Assembly: GCA_050084515.1 (NCBI GenBank)
Contig: CM114271.1
Coordinates: 59,830,001-59,894,000, forward strand
Origin: Blasia pusilla
Taxonomy: Eukaryota > Marchantiophyta > Marchantiopsida > Blasiales
DNA: 64,000 nt
Reading direction: 5' to 3'
Within the stretch, counting starts at the first letter, position 1; the number at the start of each line of letters is the position of its first letter. Below, in pieces: positions 49,871 to 59,417 of this stretch. The position numbers and the translations under genes were made by a program. A model generated the notes under the pieces. It did not search any database and was not told where the DNA came from. It was given only the letters and a program-made list of their open reading frames with translations.

Positions 49871-50450
49871 TGTCGTGCGAATCCACATCGTCATACAACA
49901 TACATCGCTGACATACCATACTCACATACATATATAACATAGACGAGATCATCCACAAACACAATTGTACCATTACTGAAATCCGTGAAAGACCTACTGT
50001 CATAAAACACGTATAGAATCACATACAATCGAGCCAAACCCACTCCACGATGGGAGAATCTAGGTCGAAGCTTGCGGGAAACACCATAGCCAAGAGCTCT
50101 ACTCACTACCAAGGCTAACTCCCAACGCAATAGGCTCAACTCAAAGAACCGACTGTTCTTTGAGTGCACTCCACCTTATATCCTCCAACCTAAGAGCGGG
50201 CCCTACTGGAAAAGGCACCCTCAACTGAGTAACCCCCAACCCTATGTATGAAATCGCATCTCTGCCTAGACACTACGGCCCTACATAAGGTATGGCCTCT
50301 ACTAGCACACTATACTCTACGACATAATTCGTATGGTCATGACAGCTGTCGTGCGAATCCACATCGTCATACAACATACATCGCTGACATACCATACTCA
50401 CATACATACATAACATAGATGAGAGCATCCACAAACACAAGTGTACCACA
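49871..50450 (-). repeat. E3 3' LTR block (A-B-A)
   Basis: Module A occurs at 49871-49973 and 50347-50450 (both start TGTCGTGCGAATCC on the plus strand). Between them is module B (49977-50344), whose first 270 bases match the 5' LTR remnant at 59147-59417. B has a minus-strand TATA box at 50174-50183 and a 9-bp hairpin at 50141-50163. On the minus strand the whole block starts TGTGG and ends GACA. Confidence 0.85.
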
Positions 50451-50616
50451 ACTCGCCCCCCTAACTGGCAGTTAGGTCCCTCTAACTCCCAGGTAGCATT
50501 ATACATCTACTACATGCTATACACCTTCGTGGGTGCACAAATCAGAAGGCCGAGTGCTAGGTTGCCCCATCGTTAGTCGCACATTTGTAATCCATATCAT
50601 GCAAAGATCAAGTCAT

Positions 50617-51141
50617 CTACCTCTCCTGAATACATTGAGGACAAACCCACCTTCCAGTAGGAACAACATCCATACGTGGAGTCAAACACATCATGTGCCA
50701 ACCCTTAGAACACCGATCACACACCAACATACGGGCTGCGTTACCAGCAGACCCACACAACATGCACCTCAAGCTAGCACGTATCATGGCTAAGCTTGGG
50801 TCAACAGTACCATCCACATTTGGAAGATGACATGGCGCACAATTACGCACATGGTCCTTCCAAACAACTCCATCACGACCCTCCAACATGAGAACTCCAG
50901 AAGCTAACACCTCGCGCACTCATAAAATAGTGCGGCCCGTCGTCACATCCAACGTTGTCGGTGCAATCTGCTGCAAATAGACATAGTCCCCCACATGGAA
51001 CCTACGATTCGATGGTTGATAACCTCCACCCCGAATGGTTGCATACCGCAACGTATCCCTGTGTTGAGCAATGGCAAGATTCTCAAAGGTTGGCATAACT
51101 CTCCGAAGAGCTCGCCACCGAGAACACACTCTCATCCACAT
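50617..51141 (-). pseudogene. E3 integrase C-terminus and PHD finger
   Basis: Two abutting frames. 50920-51141 holds FHVGDYVYLQQIAPTTLDVT. 50617-50919 holds DHVRNCAPCHLPNVDGTVDP followed by the complete PHD finger: CMLC, CDRC, WHMMC, CPQC, then the stop. The finger is the last domain of the polyprotein and has all eight zinc ligands. A stop at the frame junction near 50920 separates it from the integrase. Confidence 0.9.
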
Positions 51142-51880
51142 CTCGGGTCATCAAGGTTCACCACCTCACTAGACTCCCGACAATTCTTTCTTTGGCAAGT
51201 CCGGATCTCGGCCGATAAGTAAAAATAAGTTGAGAAGGAAGCCAAGGATGCTTGGCGATCGAACCTATACCCCATGGTCGACCATGGCAATCGAATATCC
51301 CGGTCTCCAAGATGCCCCTTCTGTAGGCCATACTTGCGCAATGCCCTCTTCACCGTCTGAACCACACGCTCAGCCAAACCATCCGCCTCTAGATGATCTT
51401 GAGACGTGGTCCGATGATCAATCAACGCCTTGTCACACAAGACCTGAAACTCACCATGAAACTTTATACCCTGGTCGGTCAACACTTCAGCTGGTGCACC
51501 AAAATGACTAAGCACTCTATCAAGAAACGCGTACGCCGTTCCCTCACTTGCCTTGTCAGGTAATGCCATCAACTCAATCCACTTGGAGAAGTGCTCCACC
51601 ATCACCAACACATATCGATGATATCGTACAGTCAACGGTAATGGTCCCGCAAAGTCCACACTCCAACGGTAACCCAACCCCATAATAGGCAAGGGGTGTT
51701 ACTATGGTGTAGGGGCATTGAATGATGCCCTCACCCGGTCACAAACCATACAACATGACACCAACTGCTGCACTTGAGTATGCATGCCACGCCACCAATA
51801 CTGACCAAGGAGTAAGCTATATGTACGCTTTACCCCAAAATGTCCCAACTCCTCATGGGCATGTTGCACAATGCGCTCTC
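51132..51880 (-). pseudogene. E3 integrase
   Basis: The zinc-binding finger (HAHEELGHFGVKRTY ... CCMVC, about 51860-51745) is followed by two adjacent stops at about 51702-51707. The catalytic core comes next: VDFAG, LTDQG and LEADGLAERVVQ supply the Asp-Asp-Glu residues (51132-51692). The tail becomes garbled near 51200. The stops stand where Gln-Gln codons are expected. Confidence 0.9.
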
Positions 51881-51881
51881 T

Positions 51882-52690
51882 CTAAGCCAAATGCGGCACT
51901 ACTCGTACTCTACCATCCTCCCACACACGGAGAATATGTGTTCCCTCCAATCGATACCTCTTAGCACGTTGAAGAACACGGTCTCGCTCCTTGTCACTCA
52001 CTATGTCTGGCACCCTACTGGTCCGTAGGAACTCCAACACCAACGCATCATCATGAATATCACGCTGATCCGTACCACCATCTCCAACCTTAGGATCTGA
52101 AGGCTGGCCATCTATCCTCTGACTAGAGTAAGATATCATGTGGTCCTCCATACTATAGTCCACCCCTAACCAACATAAAAAGGCGGATGCATGCCAACCT
52201 GACACCATCTCCTCATCAACCTCGCCATGCCATCTAGCCCAAGTTGTATCCTCTTGGCTAGTACATGGGTTCCTACTCAACCCATCAGCATCAAGGTTGG
52301 CAACTCCAGGTCTATGTACCACCTGGAAGTCATACTCCCGTAAGATAAGAGCCCACCGTGCAAGCTTCTCTATAAGCTTGTGAGACTCCATCAACCACTT
52401 GAGCGGCTGGTGATCAGTAACAAGGGTAAACTGTGTGCCAAAAAAGTAACACCTAAAGTGTGCCACATCCCACACTACTGCCAAGCACTCCCCCTCATAT
52501 GAACTATAGCGCGACTTCGCTGCATTATTCGAACGACTTGCATAGGCCACCACAAACTCCATGTGCTCATCATCATGTTGTGTCAAAACCGCTCCAAGTC
52601 CCAACCTACTCCAATCAGTGTGTAACTAAAATGGGCGCCCTCTGATAGGTCTCCTCAAGATAGGCGCCGCCACCAACTGGGCCTTAAGCT
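51882..52690 (-). pseudogene. E3 RNase H
   Basis: A 240-codon frame: GLGAVLTQHDDE, SSYEGECLAVVWDVAHFRCYF and TLVTDHQPLKWLMESHKL, then VVHRPGVANLDADGLSRNP. A TAG at about 52627-52629, just upstream, replaces a Gln codon in the conserved RPFQLHTDW entry motif and cuts the domain from the RT. Confidence 0.9.
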
Positions 52691-52718
52691 CCACAAAAGC
52701 TCTCTCCTCATCATCTCC

Positions 52719-53739
52719 CTAGTGCCACTCTTGATCTGATTTCAGAAATTGGTTCAAAGGCTTTGCCATAGCACTAAATCCCTTCACACACCTCCGATAG
52801 TAGTTCGCCAATCCCATGAATGCTCGAACTTTACTCACATCTACCGAACGTGGAATAAGTGCAATAGCCTCCACCTTTGCTTTCTGAACTCCCAAACCAC
52901 CTGGATAGATCACATGACCCAAGTACTCAACATCCTCATGGAAGAACTTACACTTTCTTGGATGCAAACGTAGACCATGAGCTTTCAACCGCTCAAACAC
53001 TATCTGCAAATGTATCTGATGCTCCTCCACCGTGGTACTGAACACCAAGATATCATCAATGTAACACCAAACAAAATCCAACCCTGCTAGGATCCTGTCC
53101 ATCACTCTCTGAAACTCGGCAGGTGCATTCTTCAACCCAAAGGGTAAGAATTTCCACTGGTACAAACAATCCTTGCCATGAGAGTTGACACCCCAAAATG
53201 CTATCTTGGCCTTGTCACTCTCCCAAATCGGAAATTGATGGTATACTGCCCGAAGATCTAACATACTGAAAATCTTTGCCTATCCCACCACATCAAAGAT
53301 CTCCTAAGGTGTAGGCATGGCATACCTATGAGCCTTGGTTTGCCGATTGATAGGACGGTAATCTCCACACATCCGCCTATCCGTGTAGTTGCCATGCATA
53401 TCCTTTTTAGCATGAGCATGGTGGTGGTCGACGATACTCTCCATGCGACAACTCCACTAATCCAGCCTCCAAAAGGTCCAACGTCCTACTCTGAATCAGG
53501 TCCCTCTCCATATCACTATATCGGTAGGGACGATGGAAGATTGGCGTATCACTAGCCAAATCAATCCGTATACCAGGTCCAACCAGAGCACCCAACTCCT
53601 TCATGCTAAAGGCAAAACAACTCCTATAAGCATGTAGGAACTGTGTCAAGCGTCGTTTCTTGCCTCCCGTAAGCTTGGGCCCAAGGAATGGCTCCCAAGT
53701 CTCCTCCACTGGCACACTAGAGGGCGAGGACGATGCCAT
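52719..53739 (-). pseudogene. E3 reverse transcriptase
   Basis: The N-terminal part (53407-53739) reads GPGIRIDLASDTPIFHRPYRY and LLEAGLVELSHGEY. The palm (52719-53264) has FLPFGLKNAPAEFQRVMD, the intact catalytic box YIDDILVFS, KCKFFHEDVEYLGHV and AFMGLANYYRRCVKGFS. A frame change lies near 53270-53410 and a TAG in place of a Trp codon ends the frame at about 52719. Confidence 0.95.
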
Positions 53740-53959
53740 TGGCTGCTACGCAACCCCCTCACAAGATAGTATACCCTTAGCTACACCATCATCTGAGCAA
53801 ATAACTCCTCCACCAGCATGAGCAACCAACTCCACATGCCCAGCCATTACATCCCATTTACTCCAAGGATGCAAAATACTACTCTCCTCGCCCCCAGCTG
53901 ATGCCTCTACCGTCCCGGTAGCCATCGAGCTCATTACAAGGGGTGGAAGACCCACAGAC

Positions 53960-55024
53960 ATAGTCCGAAGTTGACGTTGCTCGGCCATACCAAAACTCAA
54001 AATCCAAGTCAAACAATTTAGGTCCATGGCCTGACCCAACACATGACGTCGTGAAGCCTCAGAAATGCAAGCAACCGCTGTCACACCAGTAGCAAATCCC
54101 ATCGCACGCTCTCTCTCATCAGCGTTAGACTCCACCAACTGTCGCACATGAGAATCCCATACAAGCCCGGGACCACCTTCCCTGTAGGCATGTGACGAGG
54201 GAAAAATCACAAATGTAGGTAGTGCCATCCTAGGCTGGCCCACACGGTTCACCACTGCCATGGGTGACCGATCAATAACCCTCACCACCTGAGAAAGTCG
54301 CCCAATATCCAAGATACTATCAACTATAAGGCAAGGATCCCGCTGCACTACATCATATGCTCGACGTAGAACCTCCCTAAGCAACAAGTTTGTCCACCAC
54401 AAGCGTGGACGATGTGCACGCTAGCCAACTCGCGCTGCATCCAACAACACCGCTGGTCCAATCCAAGAAGACTCATGAACACTCTTCGCCATCATCCGGG
54501 TGAACACAATGGAACATCGCCAAAATCATCCGGGTCCGAAGATGTGTCACCCAACAATGGAACATTCTCCAAAATGCCCTCTCAAGGTCCTCAAAACAAT
54601 GCGACCTAGGGTCATGTAATCCCTCTCCACAACCAAACACGTGTATGACCATGACATGGCCATCCAGCAACAATGCAATGTGTGACGGCAAAGCACGTTG
54701 GTACTCACGAATAGCTGATGGCGGCAACAACTCAGGATATCTCCGCATCAACTGACCAATACGTCGAGATGAGACTCTCTGGGCTGTCTCATCTCGCTCC
54801 ACATACACGTATCTCCGCACAGGAATACCGACCTGCAACACGGCAGCCAAACCAGTGCTAATCCCACCAAAGAGATCTAACACACAAATGCCCTCCGGCG
54901 GATACTGCCATACAATGGGTGTAGTATCCAAAGGGGATAACCCAACAGGACCAGAAGTAGGAGTCCGCCGTGGGGCCTCCTCTTCCTCGTGAGGTATAAC
55001 AGCCTCACACCAAGCCTCCTGCAC
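53960..55024 (-). pseudogene. E3 DNMT3-like C5 DNA methyltransferase
   Basis: Domain between the protease and RT. Motif I is VLDLFGGISTGLAAVLQVG (about 54885-54830), followed by YVYVERDETAQRV, the motif II acidic residue that binds S-adenosylmethionine ribose. Motif IV, GWPCHGH with the catalytic Cys (54645-54672), is readable only in a shifted frame between two compensating frameshifts. GLHDPRS and FEDLERA follow. Motif VI, LENVPLLGD (about 54576-54550), is again in another frame, after a deletion of about 25 codons relative to E1. Motif VIII is RAHRPRLWWTNLL (about 54423-54378), motif IX RERAMGFATGVTA (about 54117-54078) and motif X VLGQAMDLNCLTWI (about 54045-54004). Motif VIII is closest to DNMT3 in my reading. 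No PWWP or ADD domain is seen. Confidence 0.85.
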
Positions 55025-55039
55025 TAGGCGATCAACCTC

Positions 55040-55486
55040 CTACCGTAGTGCACCGCCTGAACTCCAAAGTGGCACATCCAACGATGAGGATGCCACTGCT
55101 GCAAAAATAGGGACCTCCTCTACCTCCTCATGCACAGGAGAATCCATAGCATAAACATTTCCCTCCAAAAAGTCTCCAGGCCAAGTGACTACTCCACTAA
55201 AACCAGCCACAGATGCTAACACTGTTGGGGAAGACCTTCGTGGTCGAGCCCCATAAATAAATCTCACCGGAACTTGGCTCATATGTCCATCCCCGGACTG
55301 CCAACCAGGTCTATAAGACGTTGTCTCAGTCCAATAATCAACCTGAAAACCCATGGGGTACAATAATGCTCCTCCAACTAGTACATCATACAACTCGGCT
55401 GATGTGACTACCGCAGATACTCCCAACCGGGAGCTATCAGTCGCATGATCTGGTCTCAACTGTACAGAAAACTTCTCCTGTGTCAT
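55040..55486 (-). pseudogene. E3 conserved spacer between protease and methyltransferase
   Basis: No known domain recognised. The segment contains YDVLVGGALLYPMGFQVDYWTE and SGVVTWPGDFLEGNVYAMD. The corresponding parts occur in E2 (42255-42461) and E1 (35007-35300), so it is a genuine conserved part of the polyprotein and stays in E2 although the methyltransferase has gone. Confidence 0.7.
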
Positions 55487-55549
55487 GAATTGAGACCTAT
55501 CATTGGCTCCTCCAAGTGATGTTTGAATCTCGAATGGGCAAGGCTCAAG

Positions 55550-56187
55550 CTATGACCTCCGAATACCCAAACCAATACATGCCGCCTTTCCCAACATCAA
55601 AGGTTGGGCACCAGAGTCTAACAAGACTCTATCTGGTCTATACACCTGTCTTGTAGGACTCACCAATCGGAATATCCCACTCCGATTGTCCAACATACAT
55701 ACACCAGGTGTAAGCCTCTCACGATCAATGGTGGCGGTGGTAATGCATCCATCTTCGCCGCCGCTCGCCAAGTAGTAGCGATACTCAATGCTACACGACA
55801 TAGAGGGTGCTCCACCGCAACACCCTCATCCACCTCAAAACGTAGCAAGAATACCCCACGTTCAACGCGTTCTTTCGCTAGCTGAAATACTGAAGCTAAG
55901 TCAACTCCTAAAGCCATCAGCTCCGTGGCCGAAAACAATGGGGATCCCAACACTGAAGTTGCCATCGGCAATACTGCACTGGATGCTGCATCCGTGTCTA
56001 CTACACGCGATGTAGATGCCTTAGTCTCCACTGTCGGCTCAATAGATTGCGTAGGAACCATGGATGGAGTCCTAAGCACCTCAGACAACAAGAATGACTG
56101 GGGAAGCCTAGCCTGCCTCCCAGCCTCACCCCTCTGTGGGTCCAACTCCACAGTAGCACCACGTGGCTCTGACGCTTGTAGCACCAC
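55550..56187 (-). pseudogene. E3 linker and aspartic protease
   Basis: 55660-56187 is a low-complexity linker shared with E2 (PQSFLLSEVLRTPSMVPT, SPLFSATELMALGV). The protease segment (55550-55801) has an intact active-site motif RVLLDSGAQPLMLGKAACIGL. The two frames overlap, showing one frameshift. Confidence 0.85.
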
Positions 56188-56260
56188 GTGGCTCTAACCT
56201 GTGCTGCACTCGCCATATAAGAGAGATCATCCCCTCTATAAGAGGTGGAAGCCCCTGCTC

Positions 56261-57699
56261 TCAAACCTGATCTATGCTGGATACCAGCCATAGTAGCCAA
56301 CTTTTACTCCAACTGCTCGCTGACTCTATCGTACTGGTAGGGGTAGCCACCGTAGGCTCTCCAACCACTGGTCCACCTCTACCACCTCGGCCTCTCGGAG
56401 CTACTCCACCACGGCCGCGGCCTGATCTCAACTGTGGATGAAGATCAAAGCAACGCTCTCGAGGATGACCTGGTCTCCCGCAATGATCACACTGAGTTGG
56501 GGCCGAATGAGGCCCATCCTCCAAAGTCCGTCTTCCATCCTCTTGGGGACAAAACTTCCTAACATGATCACCTCCACATGTCCAACATGACTGTCCTTGC
56601 TGCGGGGCAGCAAATGAAGGCAATGGTCTCTGCGCAAGTGTCCCTCTAGGACCTGACTGAGGTCGTGTGTACCCCCCACGACTCCCACTACTACTACCAC
56701 CACCACTACTACGAGACTGTGAGGTGGGCTGCTGAACACGAGAAGTAGTAGTTGTATCCCTACTAAATGCGGATGTCACCACTCTCTCCTTCACCATGTT
56801 AAGCTCAATCTTCTCAGATAGAGCAAACACATGGGTCAATGTGGATGAATCATCACTCATAAGAGTAGCATCACGTATCCTGCCGCGCAACTCTCTGTCC
56901 AAGTTCCCATACGAAAACTGGACTGCCTGAGCTTCGCATCAATCAAGCATCGCATACAAGTGTATGCCTCACGAAGACTCTCACCAGTCTTTCACTCAAA
57001 TTATTGAAGACTGCTCAACTTCTCTTTCTTCACTTCATGATAGTTCTTCTTCAACCTCTTGAAGAACTCTGCAACCGGGCTAAACGATGGTGGGGCACTA
57101 GTACCTCCACTAGTATCCCCACTGGTACCTCCATGGATACCTCCACTGGTACCCCCACTCCGGCTCGTACGCGTACCACTCAACGTCGGGCTGGTTGGCA
57201 TAGTAGGAGCACTACTACCAATACCACCATGGGTGATAGACACATAGCCTGGAGACCAATATTGTCTCCACGCCTTAATCTTAGCAACATGGTCCTTCCT
57301 AAACTCACGGTAATCATCCATGGGTGGTCCCTCCAAGTGCTGAAACAACCCCTTCCAAGCCAAGAAGGGTGTAAACAACGTGGCGTTCCGCAACATCTGC
57401 ATATCACACCACGTATCAAACTCCTGCATGAAGTCCTCCAATTCAATGGTGCCCACTGCACCCGAGTATCGTCGTGGGCCCTTCATGGCCCCATATATCC
57501 CGTCCATATCCCAAATCAATGGAGTTGCAACACTCGATAACAACGTAGAAGACTCGGTGTTTGGAACACCCTTGTCCTCCTCTTCATCAACCGTCGGAAG
57601 TGGAAAAGGTAGCCGATACCTAAATCCACTCCGTGTGAAACCACCACTGTCCGCACCACGGTCCCCAACCAGACCACCCGACAACTCCTTGATGACCAA
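56261..57699 (-). pseudogene. E3 gag with two zinc knuckles
   Basis: 57001-57699 contains YSGAVGTIELEDFMQEF and LFQHLEGPPMDDYREF. 56261-56902 contains FALSEKIELNMVKERVV, a Ser/Gly/Arg-rich stretch and two knuckles: CWTCGGDHVRKFC and CDHCGRPGHPRERC. A basic RGRGGVAPRGRGGRGG tail follows. A frame change near 56900-57000 separates the halves. This is the only copy in which both knuckles keep all ligands. Confidence 0.9.
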
Positions 57700-57719
57700 C
57701 GCCGATGCCGCACCACCAC

Positions 57720-59146
57720 CAAATTATCACCACTAAGTAACCAAGTGACATCGATGTCGCTATGCTATTCTAGCTCTACTAGCAATGGGTGTAGGCAACC
57801 TAACCTGTCATCACCATAAGAAGTCTCCCACGGTCCACTAGTCATCACTCCAGCCTCACTACCGGTAGCACACAGGAGTAACACTACTCTTGAAATCAGC
57901 GTCAACAATGGACACGCAAGCAAGAAGCAACAATGGAGGGGATCCAAACACAGGAAGTCCAACGACAACCCTCCAATCGCAAATGGAAATCAAGGTAACA
58001 CAATCCACCAAACGTGGCGCCCCCTATATCCACAAAACCCACCACACAATTCTAACGCAATAGCTACTCTGCCGCGGGTGGATGACGTGCTAGTCGAACT
58101 TGTAGCACCTGAAAATATCACCTGCATGGAGAGGCTACACCGTACTATGCGCTAGAGGTCCATCAACCAAAAACCTGAGATGCATAAATCGCCTAACATC
58201 TCTCCAAACAACACCAAATGAGCTACAACAGTGTGTACACTGGCATAGTTAAGAACTCAGCAGTTAAGCGTCTTCCAGGCAGAATAGCCCAAAGATGGGT
58301 GACCAGTTATGCAACACTCAAATCACAAATCCTGCAAAAACTGCCTCACGCCCAAGCAAGCATGCTTGCTTGCTTGCTCCTTACTCCGCCCCGAGCTACC
58401 ACGAGTTGCCTCGAAGCCTCAAAATGCCGAGACATGCCCCTATCACCCCATTCGCCATGCTTCGCTATGGAGAGAGGCCCAACCAGGGCGCCCCCAATGG
58501 GATAGGCATCTCCAACAATGAACAAGTCACCAACCAACCAGCCCCTCCGGTCCGCAAAATTTCGATCAGCAATTACTCCACAAATCCTCAACCAAAATTG
58601 AATCTGTTTCAACCGGAATTTAATTGACCACCATAGCTATCTCTCACAAAAAATCAGCTACAACCAAATCTATATTCTGAGCTAAAAATCAGACAAACTT
58701 GCTGTCCATACACCTCCTGAATCGCAAATCCGACAGTGCTTCCGCCCAATTTCATGCACGCAGAAATCCGCAACGCTCAACACACTCAAGAAGATAGCTT
58801 CACATGAGATCACAATACAAGTAGCAATAGGAACCTCTCACCGATCTGGACGAACTTCAACAGAGCTTCCGCACTCCAAGCTCTCCACATCAGAAAACCG
58901 TCGAACACGAACCATAATCTTCAATCCTTGATAACTTCTAACTCTCTTGACGAAATCCGGCGATCTAAAGTGCGTTGGAAATCTCTCAGCAAGGCGCTTC
59001 TTTCCCAACCAACCACGTACCAGATTCACACCTCCAACATAGGCCACAAGCCACGAACATCCACGGCTGAGTATACAATCAGCCCTAACGAGATCCTACT
59101 GATCTACAATCTAAGCTACCATCGATCTAAGTCAGTTCTTTGAGTG
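57720..59146 (-). other. E3 long 5' leader
   Basis: About 1.4 kb between the 5' LTR remnant and gag without a conserved protein. It contains a 5S-rRNA-like segment (58248-58317) and an 18-base perfect palindrome (58354-58371). No standard primer-binding site is visible next to 59147. Confidence 0.6.
58248..58317 (+). other. 5S-rRNA-like segment
   Basis: On the plus strand the sequence carries AAGAACTCAGCAGTTAAGCG (58251-58270) and AGATGGGTGACC (58293-58304), then TGCAACAC (58310-58317). These correspond in order and spacing to the internal promoter and 3' part of plant 5S rRNA. The 5' third of 5S is not recognisable and no T-run terminator follows, so it is not a functional 5S gene. It lies antisense to E3. 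Similar 5S-derived segments are known in Cassandra-type terminal-repeat elements and in SINE3 elements. Confidence 0.75.
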
Positions 59147-59417
59147 AAATCCGTGAAAGACCTACTGTCATAAAACATGTATAGAATCACATACAATTGA
59201 GCCAAACCCAGTCCACGATGGGAGAATCTAGGTTTAAGCTTGCGGGAAACACCATAGCCAAGAGCTCTACTCACTACCAAGGCTAACTCCCAACGCAACA
59301 GACTCAACTCAAAGAATTGACTGTTCTTTGAGTGCACTCCACCTTATATCCTCCAACCTAAGAGCGGGCCCTACTGGAAAAGTCACCCTCAACTGATTAA
59401 TCCCCAACCCTATGTAT
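59147..59417 (-). repeat. E3 5' LTR remnant
   Basis: Matches 49977-50245 of the 3' B module at roughly 95 percent by eye, including the TATA box and hairpin. The match stops abruptly at CCCTATGTAT, where unrelated sequence begins. The outer part of the 5' LTR is therefore lost. Confidence 0.85.

Larger units (their letters stand above)
49871..59417 (-). mobile_element. Ty3/gypsy element E3, with methyltransferase and PHD finger
   Basis: The best preserved gypsy copy. From high to low coordinates: truncated 5' LTR (59417-59147), long leader (59146-57720), gag (57699-56261), linker and protease (56187-55550), conserved spacer (55486-55040), methyltransferase (about 55024-53960), RT (53739-52719), RNase H (52690-51882), integrase (51880-51132), integrase C-terminus and PHD finger (51141-50617), C-run (50456-50461) and 3' LTR block (50450-49871). 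Each domain contains few breaks, but no long continuous pol frame remains. Confidence 0.9.

Noticed and set aside
53960-55024. Host DNMT3/DRM gene captured as a neighbouring gene
   Set aside because: It is embedded between protease and RT in two elements at the same position, without introns, and is therefore part of the element.
57004-57540. Plus-strand open frame of 178 codons rich in Thr
   Set aside because: Antisense of the E3 gag low-complexity part. No homology recognised.
58248-58317. Functional 5S rRNA gene
   Set aside because: The 5' third and the T-run terminator are missing and the internal part has several changes.
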